From the NCBI GenBank assembly GCA_977006965.1, contig OZ345367.1:1116001-1180000 (forward strand): DNA of 64,000 nt, read 5' to 3'. The first letter of the stretch is position 1, and every line of letters begins with the position of its first letter. Shown here one piece after another: positions 1 to 9,660 of the stretch. The DNA comes from Phymatolithon calcareum. Its lineage: Eukaryota; Rhodophyta; Florideophyceae; Hapalidiales. The notes below the pieces were generated by a model. It ran no database searches, was not told the origin of the DNA, and was given only the letters and a program-made list of their open reading frames with translations. Both the position numbers and the translations under genes were made by a program.

Positions 1-675
1 CCCTATTTTTCAGATTTGTCCCCGCCGGCGGCAAAACTCTACTTCCCCATTCGTCGAATCTTTTCCATGTCATACTAAACACCCAAACATAGAATATATT
101 TTGTCATTTTTAGGATATACTGTAAGTCACTGGAGGACCGCACGATTGCCAAGGAGGCTTCCCATTCGAGTTTTCATGCGCTGTCGCCGGGGTATGTATA
201 TGACCTCAACACAGGTTGAAGTGGATTCGCCCCGGTCCGTGTCAACATCTGCCACTCATTTCCCACTGTAGTGGAAATGCATTAGTGTGCTTTGGGGTCC
301 AAAAAAGGGATATTACCATTGTTGCCGGCCCGTAAGATTCGAGTAACTTCTCGAATTGGTTTACCATAATGGTTAGCTTCATGAGCGTCGCGATCCTCAA
401 CCGTCTTGTCGAAAGAACGCTGATGACCAACAGTGGCCTTTCTTCTTCCCTCTTACACAATCATCAATCGCATCAGGCACAAAGATTACAGATGGAGTAA
501 AAACATGGGGAAACATGGTTCCTGCAGGCTCACCGGTCCTGTGCTCGAAGGTATGGATAAAGGATAGCGTCCACTGCACACAAAGGGTTGAGCGTAACAA
601 CAGTAGCAGCATTCTTCCAGAGGAAACATAAAAAGCCTTGAACCCAGTCGACGTCTCAGATGAACATCCGAGAGC
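1..675. other. Left flank without a recognisable gene
   Basis: This stretch contains only short open frames of 90 residues or fewer, overlapping on both strands, with no recognisable protein signature. I see no RNA gene and no clear repeat. It probably includes the downstream region of the minus-strand gene that ends at 676. Confidence 0.4.
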
Positions 676-1806
676 CTACTGCTCCTCAAGTGCAGCAGCA
701 ACTTTTCCACCGTCTTGCACGCACTGCTCAAGGCGCATAAACTCCTCCCGTGCAAAACTCAACTCCTTAGATCGTGCAATCATATTCTCTCTCAGCTCGT
801 TAATCCGTCGCGAATTCAATTGCTCAATTGCCCCTTCGAGAGCAATCTCAAGCAGCCTGACCTCGTCATGATACACTGTCGCCCGCTGAAGCGCATCTTC
901 CCTTTCTCTCTTAACCATCTCAATAACAGGCCGGACCCAATCGTCAGCAGCATCGTCAGCCACACGTGCAGCATCTGCGGCATCAACGTCGTAAAACTGC
1001 GGCCAGCGACGAACTGCCGGATGGGGAAGTAGGGTAGCGAGACTCAATGGCAAGTGCGCCGGGCCATGTCTCAGCGAAGCCACCGCATCCATCGACCTGA
1101 GCACAGCTTCTGCTGCGAATGCACAGTCTGGGGACAGCGTTCCAGCCGCGCGCACGGCGGCTGCCCCGGCGGCGGTGAGCCGCACGCGCGTCATAGGTCG
1201 ACCCGGCCTATCGGGCTGTGTTGCCAGCAGAATAGCTGCGAGGAAGAGGGCACCTGAGCGTACACCGGCATGGTGTGATGTGCCGGTCAGATCCGGTCGC
1301 GACATGAGTAGCACGCACACCTGTAGAAGATATTGCAGGAAGTCGCCGGACTTCTGCCATCTCGGATTCGCGGTGTGGAGTGCGTGCCCTTCGCTTGCAG
1401 CCCATAGTTCGCGCATGGGCGCGTAGCAAAAGCACTTCGTTTTCTCCGCGTCGACTGCATAACGGCGCGTCAGGGCACAAACATCCTGTACGTAAGGCGG
1501 CGCGTCCACAAGGACGCGCAGAGCATCTCGCGTGGAAAGAGAGGGCAATTCGGGAAGCCCTTCTTCAAATGGAACGGAAGATGATGCGGTTTCGATGGAT
1601 TTTTGTTCATCTTCCGCGATCCAATCCATTGAGTTCAGGTTTAGTCCAGGCGGAGTTCTGGTTTCGAGAATACTATCTTCCTCATTCAAGCAAGCCGGTG
1701 CGACGAGCATTGCCGGAGAGGTCGCTGGCCGCCCCTTGGATAAAGCAGCTGGCGACGAGGTTGCACGCCCATCTGAAGACACAACATGCCCGGCAAGCGG
1801 CGTCAT
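676..1806 (-). CDS. Hypothetical 376-aa protein with C-terminal coiled coil
   Basis: This is a long intact frame whose function I do not recognise. Residues 1-85 are Ser/Pro/Ala-rich and probably disordered. A folded-looking middle (about 95-290) contains an aromatic and Cys-bearing stretch (KTKCFCYAPMRELW), a hydrophobic helix-like segment (SGDFLQYLLQVCVLLMSR) and a second one (SGALFLAAILLA). The C-terminal 80 residues are highly charged heptad-like sequence and look like a coiled coil. The hydrophobic segments could be buried helices or membrane segments. I see no catalytic motif. The gene is divergent from COX5B, with about 290 bp between the start codons that may hold both promoters. Frame length and GC-rich codon use like its neighbours support a real gene; an adaptor or structural role is only a guess. 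Confidence 0.7.
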   Translation of the reverse strand: MTPLAGHVVSSDGRATSSPAALSKGRPATSPAMLVAPACLNEEDSILETRTPPGLNLNSMDWIAEDEQKSIETASSSVPFEEGLPELPSLSTRDALRVLVDAPPYVQDVCALTRRYAVDAEKTKCFCYAPMRELWAASEGHALHTANPRWQKSGDFLQYLLQVCVLLMSRPDLTGTSHHAGVRSGALFLAAILLATQPDRPGRPMTRVRLTAAGAAAVRAAGTLSPDCAFAAEAVLRSMDAVASLRHGPAHLPLSLATLLPHPAVRRWPQFYDVDAADAARVADDAADDWVRPVIEMVKREREDALQRATVYHDEVRLLEIALEGAIEQLNSRRINELRENMIARSKELSFAREEFMRLEQCVQDGGKVAAALEEQ

Positions 1807-2096
1807 AAAGTCATGACCACCATCAACGTGGGCTCTGCGGCGTCGAAAGACAACCGGCTCATCACTGTGATCCCTTCAGGACGAAAAGGCTATCATATGA
1901 TACATGTATGGAGATGCACCTCTGGAGCACAAATGGCTGAAGTAGGGCAAAAGCCAATCACTGACAACGTGCCAAACATGGGCCAATCCATATATGCCAA
2001 GTCATGGTTTGTGTCGGACTCAACATAGAGAACCAGACCCCGTCGTCGACCACAGATCGGTCGTGGTCGAGTAGCTCGACCGACTGCGCGCGCAAA

Positions 2097-2432
2097 ATGT
2101 CGGCGTTAACGGCAGGAGCCCGCGCGCTTCGCTCTTGCGTCCGTCTTTCGTCAATGTCCGGAACAGGGCGTATGTGCCTGTCACGCTGTGTGAGCTCCGG
2201 CGCCGCCTCGGCACCTGTCAGTGGCAGCGACGATATGTTTGAAAGCGCTCCTTGGCGTGCAGTGTTGGCGAACGGTCCAGTTCCGATCCAAAGCTATACG
2301 GACAGCAGAGTGGTTGCATGTGCTGGTCTTCCGAGTCGCCCGCCGCATGACCTTGAATTTTTTGTCGTGACCAAAGGCGAACTTCGTGAGTGTCCTTCAT
2401 GTCGCCAAGTTTTCAAGCTCGAAAGCAAGTGA
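2097..2432 (+). CDS. COX5B: Cytochrome c oxidase subunit 5b (COX5B / Vb), mitochondrial precursor
   Basis: This is a nuclear-encoded, zinc-binding peripheral subunit of respiratory complex IV on the matrix side of the inner membrane. The 111-residue product ends with the family signature: a Cys-containing strand (VVACAGLP), the HDLEFF-VVTKGE strand, and the CPSCRQVFKL zinc-knuckle end. Like plant Vb subunits, it has fewer Cys in the first zinc half-site than animal proteins. I chose ATG 2097 because the protein then begins MSALTAGARALRSCVRLSS, a basic, Ser/Ala-rich, acid-free presequence; the frame is open upstream to 2004 but that extension lacks presequence character. It converges on the PsbQ-like gene, with 200 bp between stops. 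The family assignment is confident. Confidence 0.88.
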   Translation: MSALTAGARALRSCVRLSSMSGTGRMCLSRCVSSGAASAPVSGSDDMFESAPWRAVLANGPVPIQSYTDSRVVACAGLPSRPPHDLEFFVVTKGELRECPSCRQVFKLESK

Positions 2433-2632
2433 GAAATCCTATATGCGTGCTCGAGAACACATCTCTTCTAATGGTGCAAACAAGCTGACTGTTCGTCGAT
2501 GGCCTGCAAGTGCGAATCCAAGATGAAACTAATCGCGCAATCGAGAGACCCTTCCTGGTCGATTTCGTGGTCTACGCGACATTGGATTGGAAGGTCCGCC
2601 TTCGGCATTTATTATATTTTAGAATTGTACCA

Positions 2633-3187
2633 TTATTGTATTGCAGACGCCGGTTCCTGTTTACTAGGTGCAATAAATGGCGCCAACAGATTATCCATGC
2701 AAGTGACTGCGCGATCGATATCAGACGAAATGACACTTCTGTTGCCGCCTCTTGAGGCTCGCAGCGTGTCTCCATCTAGTTTCTCTACAGCTAGCACCAG
2801 CGTTCTATACGCCTCTCGAGCCTCGTCTCTCTGACTCGCAGTAGGCGCTCCATTCGCGATAGTCAGGCAGTCTTTACGAATCCGTCCCAATGATCCCGCT
2901 CGAAGTGACAGTCGTAGCGCTTCCCACTCCTCCAGGTCCACCGCCTCATGGAGCTTCATAAGTGCGACGCGTGCATCCTGTGCTGATCTAAGTGAATCTG
3001 CTGCGTCCTGCATCGCAACCGCACTTCGTTGCCAACCCGCTGCCAGCACGCCTGCCGCTGCAGTCAAAAACAGGCGCCGTGACGCTACAGCACGTCCGCC
3101 TCTCGCGCACATCTTCACGCCATGGCTCAATTGCGAGCACGTTCTGCGGGCGGTAGGCCCACCCGGTGCTGCGGCTACGAATGCCAT
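2633..3187 (-). CDS. Thylakoid-lumen protein with bipartite plastid signal, PsbQ-like
   Basis: The product has 184 residues. It starts MAFVAAAPGG, the Phe-containing start typical of red-algal plastid transit peptides. A second signal follows: a twin-arginine motif (SRRLFLTAAAGVLAAG) and a signal-peptidase-like AVA-M site near residue 60, which together indicate Tat export into the thylakoid lumen. The mature part, about 125 residues, is all-helical in character, with conserved-looking Trp and Arg (EEWEALRLSLRAGSLGRIRKD) as in the four-helix PsbQ/PsbQ' family that stabilises the oxygen-evolving complex of photosystem II. The frame extends upstream to an ATG at 3223, but that start would bury the transit peptide. 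Another four-helix lumenal protein is possible; plastid lumen location is more certain than PsbQ identity. Confidence 0.6.
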   Translation of the reverse strand: MAFVAAAPGGPTARRTCSQLSHGVKMCARGGRAVASRRLFLTAAAGVLAAGWQRSAVAMQDAADSLRSAQDARVALMKLHEAVDLEEWEALRLSLRAGSLGRIRKDCLTIANGAPTASQRDEAREAYRTLVLAVEKLDGDTLRASRGGNRSVISSDIDRAVTCMDNLLAPFIAPSKQEPASAIQ

Positions 3188-3413
3188 CTCGAAAAATTCT
3201 GGGAGCTGAGATTTTTGAGCCACAATACGCTCTGCATCGCACGCACTATGCTGGTCGCAATGGTGAATGGCTTACAAAATTTGGCTTACACTACAGTTCG
3301 AATCAGATCTGACGATCATGATGATCGGGCCGCCCAGCCAGAACTGGATCAGGAAATAGGGGATCAAAGTTAGTTCAACAAAAAAGGCGGCAAGTTGCAA
3401 ACGAACTTGCGCA

Positions 3414-4832
3414 ATGTGCGCCCGCCACACAGAGTCTGGCGGCGACTCGGCGTCATGGGCGTCTCGATCCGGACAGCTGGCGACCTTGCGTGGGCTACTA
3501 GCATCGTCACGCGGGCGCGCTGTTTTCGCATGCGGTGGTTCAAGCACAGGTAAACGCACAGTCGTGCTCCGCGCTCTAGGTCCCGACGTGCGCCGCATTG
3601 TGGTGGACTGCGTTGTTGCGCATTCCGAGCGTCATCTATTCTCCGCCATTGCCGGGCGTCCAGTCAGCGCCGATATCGGCGAGTTCGTGCGCGAAATCGC
3701 AGCCCCGCCACACGTCCCAACCGCTGTCGTTCTTCTTCGCGCGGAGCGTCTGTGTACATCCAGTGCATTTTCCCCAACCGCTCTGACCGCCCTTTTGCAA
3801 CTTCCGAGTCTTGCTGGTCGTTCAGGGTTTTCCGTTGTTCTTGTTTCACGACTCCCGTGGCCTCGATTTCGCGACTCGGCGGGACTTGATTGTCCTCCGC
3901 CGGCGTGTGTCCACTTCCCTCCATATTCAGCGTGCGACCTTGTGACTGCATTGTGTGCAATGTACAGCGGCCCTTCACGGACGTGTGACGTTGACCAAGA
4001 TGTTGCCGATAATTTATATCCAGGTTTTGTGAAGCTTGTTGTAGATTTGCTATCGAGTGTCACCACGGATTTGCGCGAGTTGCACAATATCTCCTCGCAT
4101 ATGTTTCCATCCTACCTCGCTCCGCTAGCTGGAAAGGACAAAGCAGAAACGAAAAGTGCGCATTTGCCCCTCGCATTGTTCAACACCGTCACAGCAGAAC
4201 TCAAGGGTGTACTGCAGAGCATGTACCGTCGCGAGTTTGTGGTGCGAGATGGAAAACTTGTATCGAAAAACGTTGTCGAACAACAGGAGCGCGCCGTGGC
4301 GCAGAAGCAGCGTGTCGCACCGTTAGTCGCAGGGCCTGGATTGGACTGGGACTCGCCAGCATTGACAGCAGAAGGGGAAATCGATGCGGATCTCAGCCGG
4401 GTGGCGCGATATTTGCTACTGGCTGCATTTTTGGCCGGGAGGAATCCTCCGAAACATGATATTCGGTACTTTACAGCAGAGAGAACGAGGCGGCCGAACA
4501 AGCGGGCAAAAAAGACTGTCAAAGCTGCGACCGTTGGGCACGCGTTTTCTCTGGAAAGGCTTCTTGCTGTTTTTGAGGCGCTGCGTGAAGACGTGCACGA
4601 TGAAGAGAATATGCCAGATAGGAACAACGACGGCGAACTTGCGATTTCCACACTTTCGACCGGCGGACAGGTGCAAATCGCCAATTTACTTAGACTGGGG
4701 TTCCTCACCAGTGATAGCTCGGGTGACCCTTTGGCAGACCCCAAGTATCGGTCACATGTTTCCATGCCACAAGCAGAAACTCTTGCCCGTGCTCTTCGTG
4801 TTGAACTACATCAATACTTGCACGTCGAGTAA
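3414..4832 (+). CDS. ORC5: Origin recognition complex subunit 5 (ORC5)
   Basis: The 472-residue product is an AAA+ subunit of the nuclear complex that marks replication origins and loads the MCM helicase. The N-terminal AAA+ part has the P-loop CGGSSTGKRTV (residues 40-50), then VVLLRAERL (about 106-114) at the Walker B position. The C-terminal half has ORC5 family landmarks: a basic segment following a LAAFLAGRNPPKHDIRYF helix, the FSLERLLAVFEAL helix, and a terminal winged-helix-like region ending DPKYRSHVSM...VELHQYLHVE. Length fits the family. Two residues are unusual: the Ser/Thr after the P-loop Lys is Arg48, and the Walker B Asp is replaced by Arg, so ATP binding may be weak or lost. 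It is divergent from the PsbQ-like gene (226 bp apart) and convergent with KTI12 (72 bp between stops). Confidence 0.85.
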   Translation: MCARHTESGGDSASWASRSGQLATLRGLLASSRGRAVFACGGSSTGKRTVVLRALGPDVRRIVVDCVVAHSERHLFSAIAGRPVSADIGEFVREIAAPPHVPTAVVLLRAERLCTSSAFSPTALTALLQLPSLAGRSGFSVVLVSRLPWPRFRDSAGLDCPPPACVHFPPYSACDLVTALCAMYSGPSRTCDVDQDVADNLYPGFVKLVVDLLSSVTTDLRELHNISSHMFPSYLAPLAGKDKAETKSAHLPLALFNTVTAELKGVLQSMYRREFVVRDGKLVSKNVVEQQERAVAQKQRVAPLVAGPGLDWDSPALTAEGEIDADLSRVARYLLLAAFLAGRNPPKHDIRYFTAERTRRPNKRAKKTVKAATVGHAFSLERLLAVFEALREDVHDEENMPDRNNDGELAISTLSTGGQVQIANLLRLGFLTSDSSGDPLADPKYRSHVSMPQAETLARALRVELHQYLHVE

Positions 4833-4904
4833 GACACCGTGGCTCACTCCGTGTACAGTAAACTTCAGAAGCGCATCTCTGTGCGACATATTTGCCAGCC
4901 CATC

Positions 4905-5798
4905 TCATGACGTCCGGCGGAGCTGCGCATTAACGTAATCCACGTAGCCGTCAAGCACAGCCCCCTCCGACACATCCTGCGGTGGGTGCATCCTGGCCAA
5001 GTTTAGATGTGCTCTTCGCATACTCCTTAGCTCCGCGGCCCTGCAAACCCGTACAAGAACGACCGCCCTTGACGCTCCGTTCAATCGCACCTGATCCCCC
5101 GGTCCCTTCCCCGCTCTGATCTCCGCGAGCAACGCAGCCTCAGCGGTTCGAGTCACGCGATCCAGAAAACCAAAAGCGTCAGCGTGAGTTTCAGCTCTCT
5201 TTCTAGTTGCGGTTGTCGGGGCAAGCGCCGGTGCATCTGGTCGGACGCTGTGAGCGACAGTCGCGGCTCGCTCAGACGCATCGGGTGCAAACGCGTTTAC
5301 GACGTGCAGCGGTGCATCCCATCGGTCGCGTGCACGCGGTGCCTCAAAGCGTTCCGTCAGAGCGACAAGCAGCTCCTCGCCATAAGCATCGGCCGGTGCA
5401 CGGGCACCGTCGTGCGTCACGCATGCAGCGACTTCAGCAGCTGTCCACACCACGCAGTATGCGACACCCGCCTCACGCGCGCAGCAGTACAGCTCGTATC
5501 GGAAGCCCTTGATGTAGTTCAGGCTGTCGCACAGAACTACACCTCCGGAAGTGAGAGCGCGTTGAGTACGCGCGCGAAGTTGGGCTCGTGTTTTCTTTTC
5601 CGTCGCCGAAGTTGCATACATTTCCGCTCGTGACAGTGAATCAGTCGGAGTGGACGGTTCTGACACGCGATCGAGGGCAGTGTCACCGTCGCATACTGTC
5701 GTCACTGAACGGCCAGTGGCGCGGAGCTGGTCTGATAGTAGGGCGGCGAAAGTACTCTTCCCGCTTGCCGGAAATCCACAGAGCACGACGAGGGCCAT
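4905..5798 (-). CDS. KTI12: KTI12-like P-loop ATPase, Elongator-associated factor
   Basis: This is a 297-residue member of the KTI12 / seryl-tRNA(Sec)-kinase-like P-loop family. KTI12 works with Elongator in modifying wobble uridines of tRNA (mcm5/ncm5 side chains). Evidence: the N-terminal Walker A GFPASGKSTF (residues 8-17); the family-defining CDSLNYIKGFRYELYCCAR segment with its Asp in the Walker B position; and a downstream AYCVVW strand. The middle is followed by a short C-terminal helical region (residues 205-297), shorter than in yeast but usual for compact homologues. The start is chosen because MALVVLCGFPASGKS places the first strand at the very N-terminus, as in the family. Its 3' end faces ORC5. 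Confidence 0.85.
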   Translation of the reverse strand: MALVVLCGFPASGKSTFAALLSDQLRATGRSVTTVCDGDTALDRVSEPSTPTDSLSRAEMYATSATEKKTRAQLRARTQRALTSGGVVLCDSLNYIKGFRYELYCCAREAGVAYCVVWTAAEVAACVTHDGARAPADAYGEELLVALTERFEAPRARDRWDAPLHVVNAFAPDASERAATVAHSVRPDAPALAPTTATRKRAETHADAFGFLDRVTRTAEAALLAEIRAGKGPGDQVRLNGASRAVVLVRVCRAAELRSMRRAHLNLARMHPPQDVSEGAVLDGYVDYVNAQLRRTS

Positions 5799-6774
5799 TT
5801 GCGTCAGTGCAATGACGAGACGAGAGCGTCAGGTTAATCTATCGGACGTTATACTTGAGTTGTTCGTAGGAATATTGGAGCATTCCCCGGCCTTGGCAGC
5901 CAAGGATGCAGCGTTGGTCTTCTCGAAGACGAACAGTGGTTAGAGGTCAAAGTCCTTGATCCTCTGCTCCTGATCCAATTACTGTATGAGTGACCAGTGT
6001 AATCTTCAGTGCATTCTCTGTGTAAGCCGATTTATCTTCGCTTTAGAAAGTCGCTGGAATAGCGTTCGCAACTGACCCATCACGTTGTCCGCCGCGCGCA
6101 GAGCGCTCCCGCGAGTGTGCTATGACGATGTCGACGAGAGGCGAACATGCTACTATGTAACGCCTTTTTGGCAGCGGCGGCGTGCGCTTGATCTGGGAGT
6201 TTTCAAGGAAATCTGGATGTGATGGAAGATGCAGCACGCGAAGATCAGCACGCGAGGGTTTGTTGTATTCTGTATTTCTCCGAAGGCAGCGCTTCGAGGG
6301 CCTAAGGTTCCTCCATTCTCCAAACGCTCGAGAGCCTTCTCTGCCTCCTGAATGCCCCTTGCAGGGCTCCGTCCCTCGCAGCAACCGAGGGTATCCTGTG
6401 GTGCGTGCAGGCGCGTGCAGTACAGGACAAGAGTCACAAGATACAATACCTTCGCGCTTTAAAAAACATGAGGGTTACTTCCATTTTATTATAGCTATTT
6501 TCTGTCGCGCTGATCAAGGACCAGTTGGACGGGGAATCGCTACGACTATCCCTTCGAGCAGGATCATTGGGATGGATTCGTAGAGACTGCTTGACCGTCA
6601 CTATGCGCTAGGCAAAAGAAAGTCGCAGCGCAGTCAACGCCGACTCGATCTGAAGCAAAGTTGCCAGCAGGGATAGTCCCAATTCGATTTTATTCAGTTA
6701 ATTGCAATGAATTGCAATACCCTCAACTACTCGTCCACTTCACCAGCACTCTGCGCGACGAGACAGCGAAGCCC

Positions 6775-6837
6775 CGTCAGAAGGATGTTGTTGACCTACT
6801 CATGCGGTATGAGTAGGTCGACAACATCCTTCTGACG
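6775..6837. repeat. 63-bp near-perfect hairpin
   Basis: The arms CGTCAGAAGGATGTTGT and ACAACATCCTTCTGACG are exact complements, followed inward by a second matching block (GACCTACTCAT / ATGAGTAGGTC) with one mismatch pair and a 5-nt loop. Nothing coding surrounds it. It could be a relic of a fold-back insertion or an inverted duplication formed during repair. Confidence 0.85.
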
Positions 6838-6889
6838 AGGTAACTTGCTAGTCGCACTCGATACACTACGAGGAATGCACGTTGGACCA

Positions 6890-7060
6890 AATAGAACTCA
6901 GGATGGAGTTCTTCAGAAGCGTTGGGTCAGGCCCGGCAGCACTATAGGATGAGATTCTCTCCAATGCTCCACCCCTCTGGTCATACTTCACAGACACTGT
7001 TTCCCTGCCTTTACTGAAGATCTACAGTTCTGGGACCTGGAGAAGGTCAAAATCATCTTC
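6890..7060. repeat. Dispersed repeat fragment shared with 31,385-31,525
   Basis: A block containing GGGTCAGGCCCGGCAGCA and, further on, GCTCCACCC and a TTCTGG(G/A)ACCT stretch recurs in the same order at about 31,405-31,510 next to a LINE-A tail. Similarity by eye is moderate with gaps, so this is an old dispersed repeat of unknown type. No intact reading frame is shared. Confidence 0.5.
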
Positions 7061-7854
7061 ATTCCCGCCTGGGATTGAACGCAACGTGTGCGAAGTGGGC
7101 ACATTAGCTGAATTCTGTCGCGGAAAAAGAGGCACGATCCACTGGACGTGATAAGGGTCATGCCACTTCATTTGACTACGGTTAAGATTTTGTTGCTGAA
7201 TAGCCTCAGCATTTTCTAGCTTGAAGCACTTTAGGATGACTTTGCGAGCGAAAAACAGTCAGATGCTCATCTTGCAGAGCTCGGACAACGATGCCGGCGC
7301 GGCACTAACCCTGTCAAGAGGAGCAAAGGTCTTTGCTAGGGGCTTAGAAAGAAAGTAGAGCTCTTCTCTGCACAGCACACATACAGTACTGAGAGGCCTG
7401 GCCTCCGGACCCCGGTGACTGATACTTAGGACCATTCAAGTGTCATACCTTCTAGCGGAAGTAAAAAGTACTGAGAGCACGGCAAATACCTCACTCTTGC
7501 TCTTCTATTTAACCAGCTTTACTTGTCTCTAAGAAGCTTTCCACGAGTGTCGTGCGTATCAACCGCTTTCGAATACACCCACAGCCCCGAGACCGAGCTT
7601 GAGCAGCCGCAGAAACCTTCAAGGCCCGTTGGCAATTCCTTTTGATATTCCTGGATGTGTTTATGCTTCCCGTTCAGTAGAGTCCATTTCTTCCTCGGCA
7701 ACTCGAGGTGATCGAGTTAATCAGTCCGCCTTTCTCACAAACCAGCGCGATGCGAGACTGTACCAGTCTTACATATTATATTAGACTTATATAGACAAAG
7801 TCTGTCCGCCGTGCCATGCGAATAAGGGCCTCAAAAGTAAGTCAAGCGCATGTC

Positions 7855-9660
7855 CTAAAACGTTTCAATATCCTGCTCATCAAATCCTTGCAGCTCGCGG
7901 TACCGGTTCCGTTGCCTCTTCGTATACAACGCGAAGCCCCCTCCCAAAATTGAAAGTGCCAGCAAAACCCCAAGCACAATCCCAAAGTACCACCCACTTT
8001 GCCCGACAGACCAGCACGCGCAAAAGATTCCACTACAATATGGGTACATCGCTGATTTGGCGTTGCTCCTCGTCAAGCACTTACCAGTCTGATACCAGAA
8101 CGAGCATTCCGCTGTTCGCGCGCAAGCTGAGCACGATCGCTGCGCCCTGCACAATTCAGCATGCAGTAATTCCTTCCCAACGGGTGTGTCCGGCTCAATA
8201 CCAGGTGTTAGAGAGCTCACCGGCGACGTGGCAGTGAGCATGGGAATGTCATCACTGAGACCACCACCCGCCACTCCTACGAGGCCCTGCGTTGTACCGT
8301 TCAAAGGACCGCACTTTCCCTCTCTGGCAGGTGCGAATCCAACTCTTCGCTTCTCGCGGTCAAACACGACAGCGTAGCGCCGCATGACTGTCGCACCAAT
8401 AACCAGCCCGATACCGTGATCCGCAAGATGATCCGCGATATGAAACGCAACGCAACGATACATCTTGCCCTGCATTTTCTTGTACTTGACCAAATAATCC
8501 TCCGGTGTGATGGTAAGCTCAACGTCGCCATGAAGCGGAATTGTGATGTTTGGAAGCATTGCAAAATGCTCATCCTTCAAATGTACGCACTGTTGCGGCT
8601 TGAACCAAGTCTCAAAAGAGCACAACTTGGGAACTGAGCAATAACGCAACATGAAATGCTCCTGAAGCTCATGCATTGTGTCCGAACCGATGGAAATACT
8701 ACTCGACGATGTCGCGACAATCGCTTGTGCGATCCCCAACAGCGGCACAGTCGCACCGTCGATTTTCCAGTACGATGCTGCGGGTACAATGAAGCGCTTC
8801 TCCCGCGCCGTGTCAAGCACCTTCACATAGCGGAACGGTTCCGTGGCGAGCGCCGTATCTGCCGCGCCCATTGTAAGTGTACCTCCGAAACGGCTGGCGC
8901 AGAATGTCAACATGTTGCGAATACCTGTCTGATTGACCACAAAGTCCATGGCAGGCGGGGTGCATCCAGGGTGACATGCCTCCTTTTCAAAAGCGACGCC
9001 GAATGATCCATCGACATAGGCGCGTTCGAATCGGTGTGACTCTTCCTGCACAGCGCCAAAAAGAACGTTTGCTTTCAGACCGCCCATCTCAAAAGTGTCA
9101 TAGTACAGCGAACCGTTTCCTGTACTTCCATCGCCATAGCGCACATTGAAGGCGCATGCATTTCCGTCGGGCGCGCAGCACGCACCTTCTGCGGAGCATT
9201 TTTGACATCCGGCTGTTTGAGAACATGTGTTCCGCTCGCAACGGCTGTCCGTACAGGCGACGAGATGAGAGTGTTTGCTTCGCGTCGGGTCATAGCGATG
9301 ATCACCTACGCGACAGCCGACACAGTCTTTGCGTGGTACGATGATAGAGGCGTAACTTGTGTCCAGCTGAAGCTTCAAGTTTTGGTTTCCGACTTTAGCG
9401 TCAAAGTAGAAGCCGGCGGGATGCATAAGCCCACCCGAGAGCGGAATGGTTCGAGATTCGGCATTGGCGATATTCTGCTTATGAGAGGATGTGAACAGAT
9501 GTGGCGGTCGAAGTGCGGTTGTCGGCGGTGTGACTGCGGAGCAGAGGGACGCAGAGAGCAGACAGAGAAGCAAAAATGAGTGACGACGTTCAAATGCAAA
9601 AGGCCGGGATCTGCCCATCACGCTCCGCTTTCGAAGGCGATGGGCGCGGGCCGAGCGCAA
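7855..9660 (-). CDS. Pepsin-family aspartyl-protease-like type I membrane protein, catalytic Asp missing
   Basis: The 601-residue product has an N-terminal signal peptide (RRHSFLLLCLLSASLCSA, about residues 25-42), a pepsin-like (A1 family) lumenal domain, a Cys-rich module (about 500-555) and a single C-terminal membrane span (WYFGIVLGVLLALSILGGG, about 556-575) with a short basic then acidic tail. The first active-site motif is D100-T-S in LQLDTSYAS, and the flap Tyr is in VRYGDGST (Y175). The second motif reads AIVATSSSSI: Ala316 stands where the second catalytic Asp is expected (codon GCG on the minus strand). The domain also has many Cys pairs (CVGC, CQKCSAEGACC). Location in the secretory pathway, vacuole or surface is likely. 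It may be a non-catalytic binding protein. Translation may instead begin at M15 (9,618). It stands alone between repeat-rich spacers. Confidence 0.75.
   Translation of the reverse strand: MRSARAHRLRKRSVMGRSRPFAFERRHSFLLLCLLSASLCSAVTPPTTALRPPHLFTSSHKQNIANAESRTIPLSGGLMHPAGFYFDAKVGNQNLKLQLDTSYASIIVPRKDCVGCRVGDHRYDPTRSKHSHLVACTDSRCERNTCSQTAGCQKCSAEGACCAPDGNACAFNVRYGDGSTGNGSLYYDTFEMGGLKANVLFGAVQEESHRFERAYVDGSFGVAFEKEACHPGCTPPAMDFVVNQTGIRNMLTFCASRFGGTLTMGAADTALATEPFRYVKVLDTAREKRFIVPAASYWKIDGATVPLLGIAQAIVATSSSSISIGSDTMHELQEHFMLRYCSVPKLCSFETWFKPQQCVHLKDEHFAMLPNITIPLHGDVELTITPEDYLVKYKKMQGKMYRCVAFHIADHLADHGIGLVIGATVMRRYAVVFDREKRRVGFAPAREGKCGPLNGTTQGLVGVAGGGLSDDIPMLTATSPVSSLTPGIEPDTPVGKELLHAELCRAQRSCSACARTAECSFWYQTGKCLTRSNAKSAMYPYCSGIFCACWSVGQSGWYFGIVLGVLLALSILGGGFALYTKRQRNRYRELQGFDEQDIETF

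Larger units (their letters stand above)
5799..7854. other. Intergenic region with a long hairpin and a repeat fragment
   Basis: I see no convincing gene in this 2-kb stretch. Open frames of up to 133 residues overlap on both strands without family features. It contains the hairpin at 6,775-6,837, a short AATTGCAAT cluster near 6,696-6,720 and a repeat fragment at 6,890-7,060, described separately. Confidence 0.5.

Noticed and set aside
3188-3223. Upstream start of the PsbQ-like gene
   Set aside because: Starting at 3,223 puts 12 residues (MAQKSQLPEFFE) in front of a canonical MAFV transit-peptide start.
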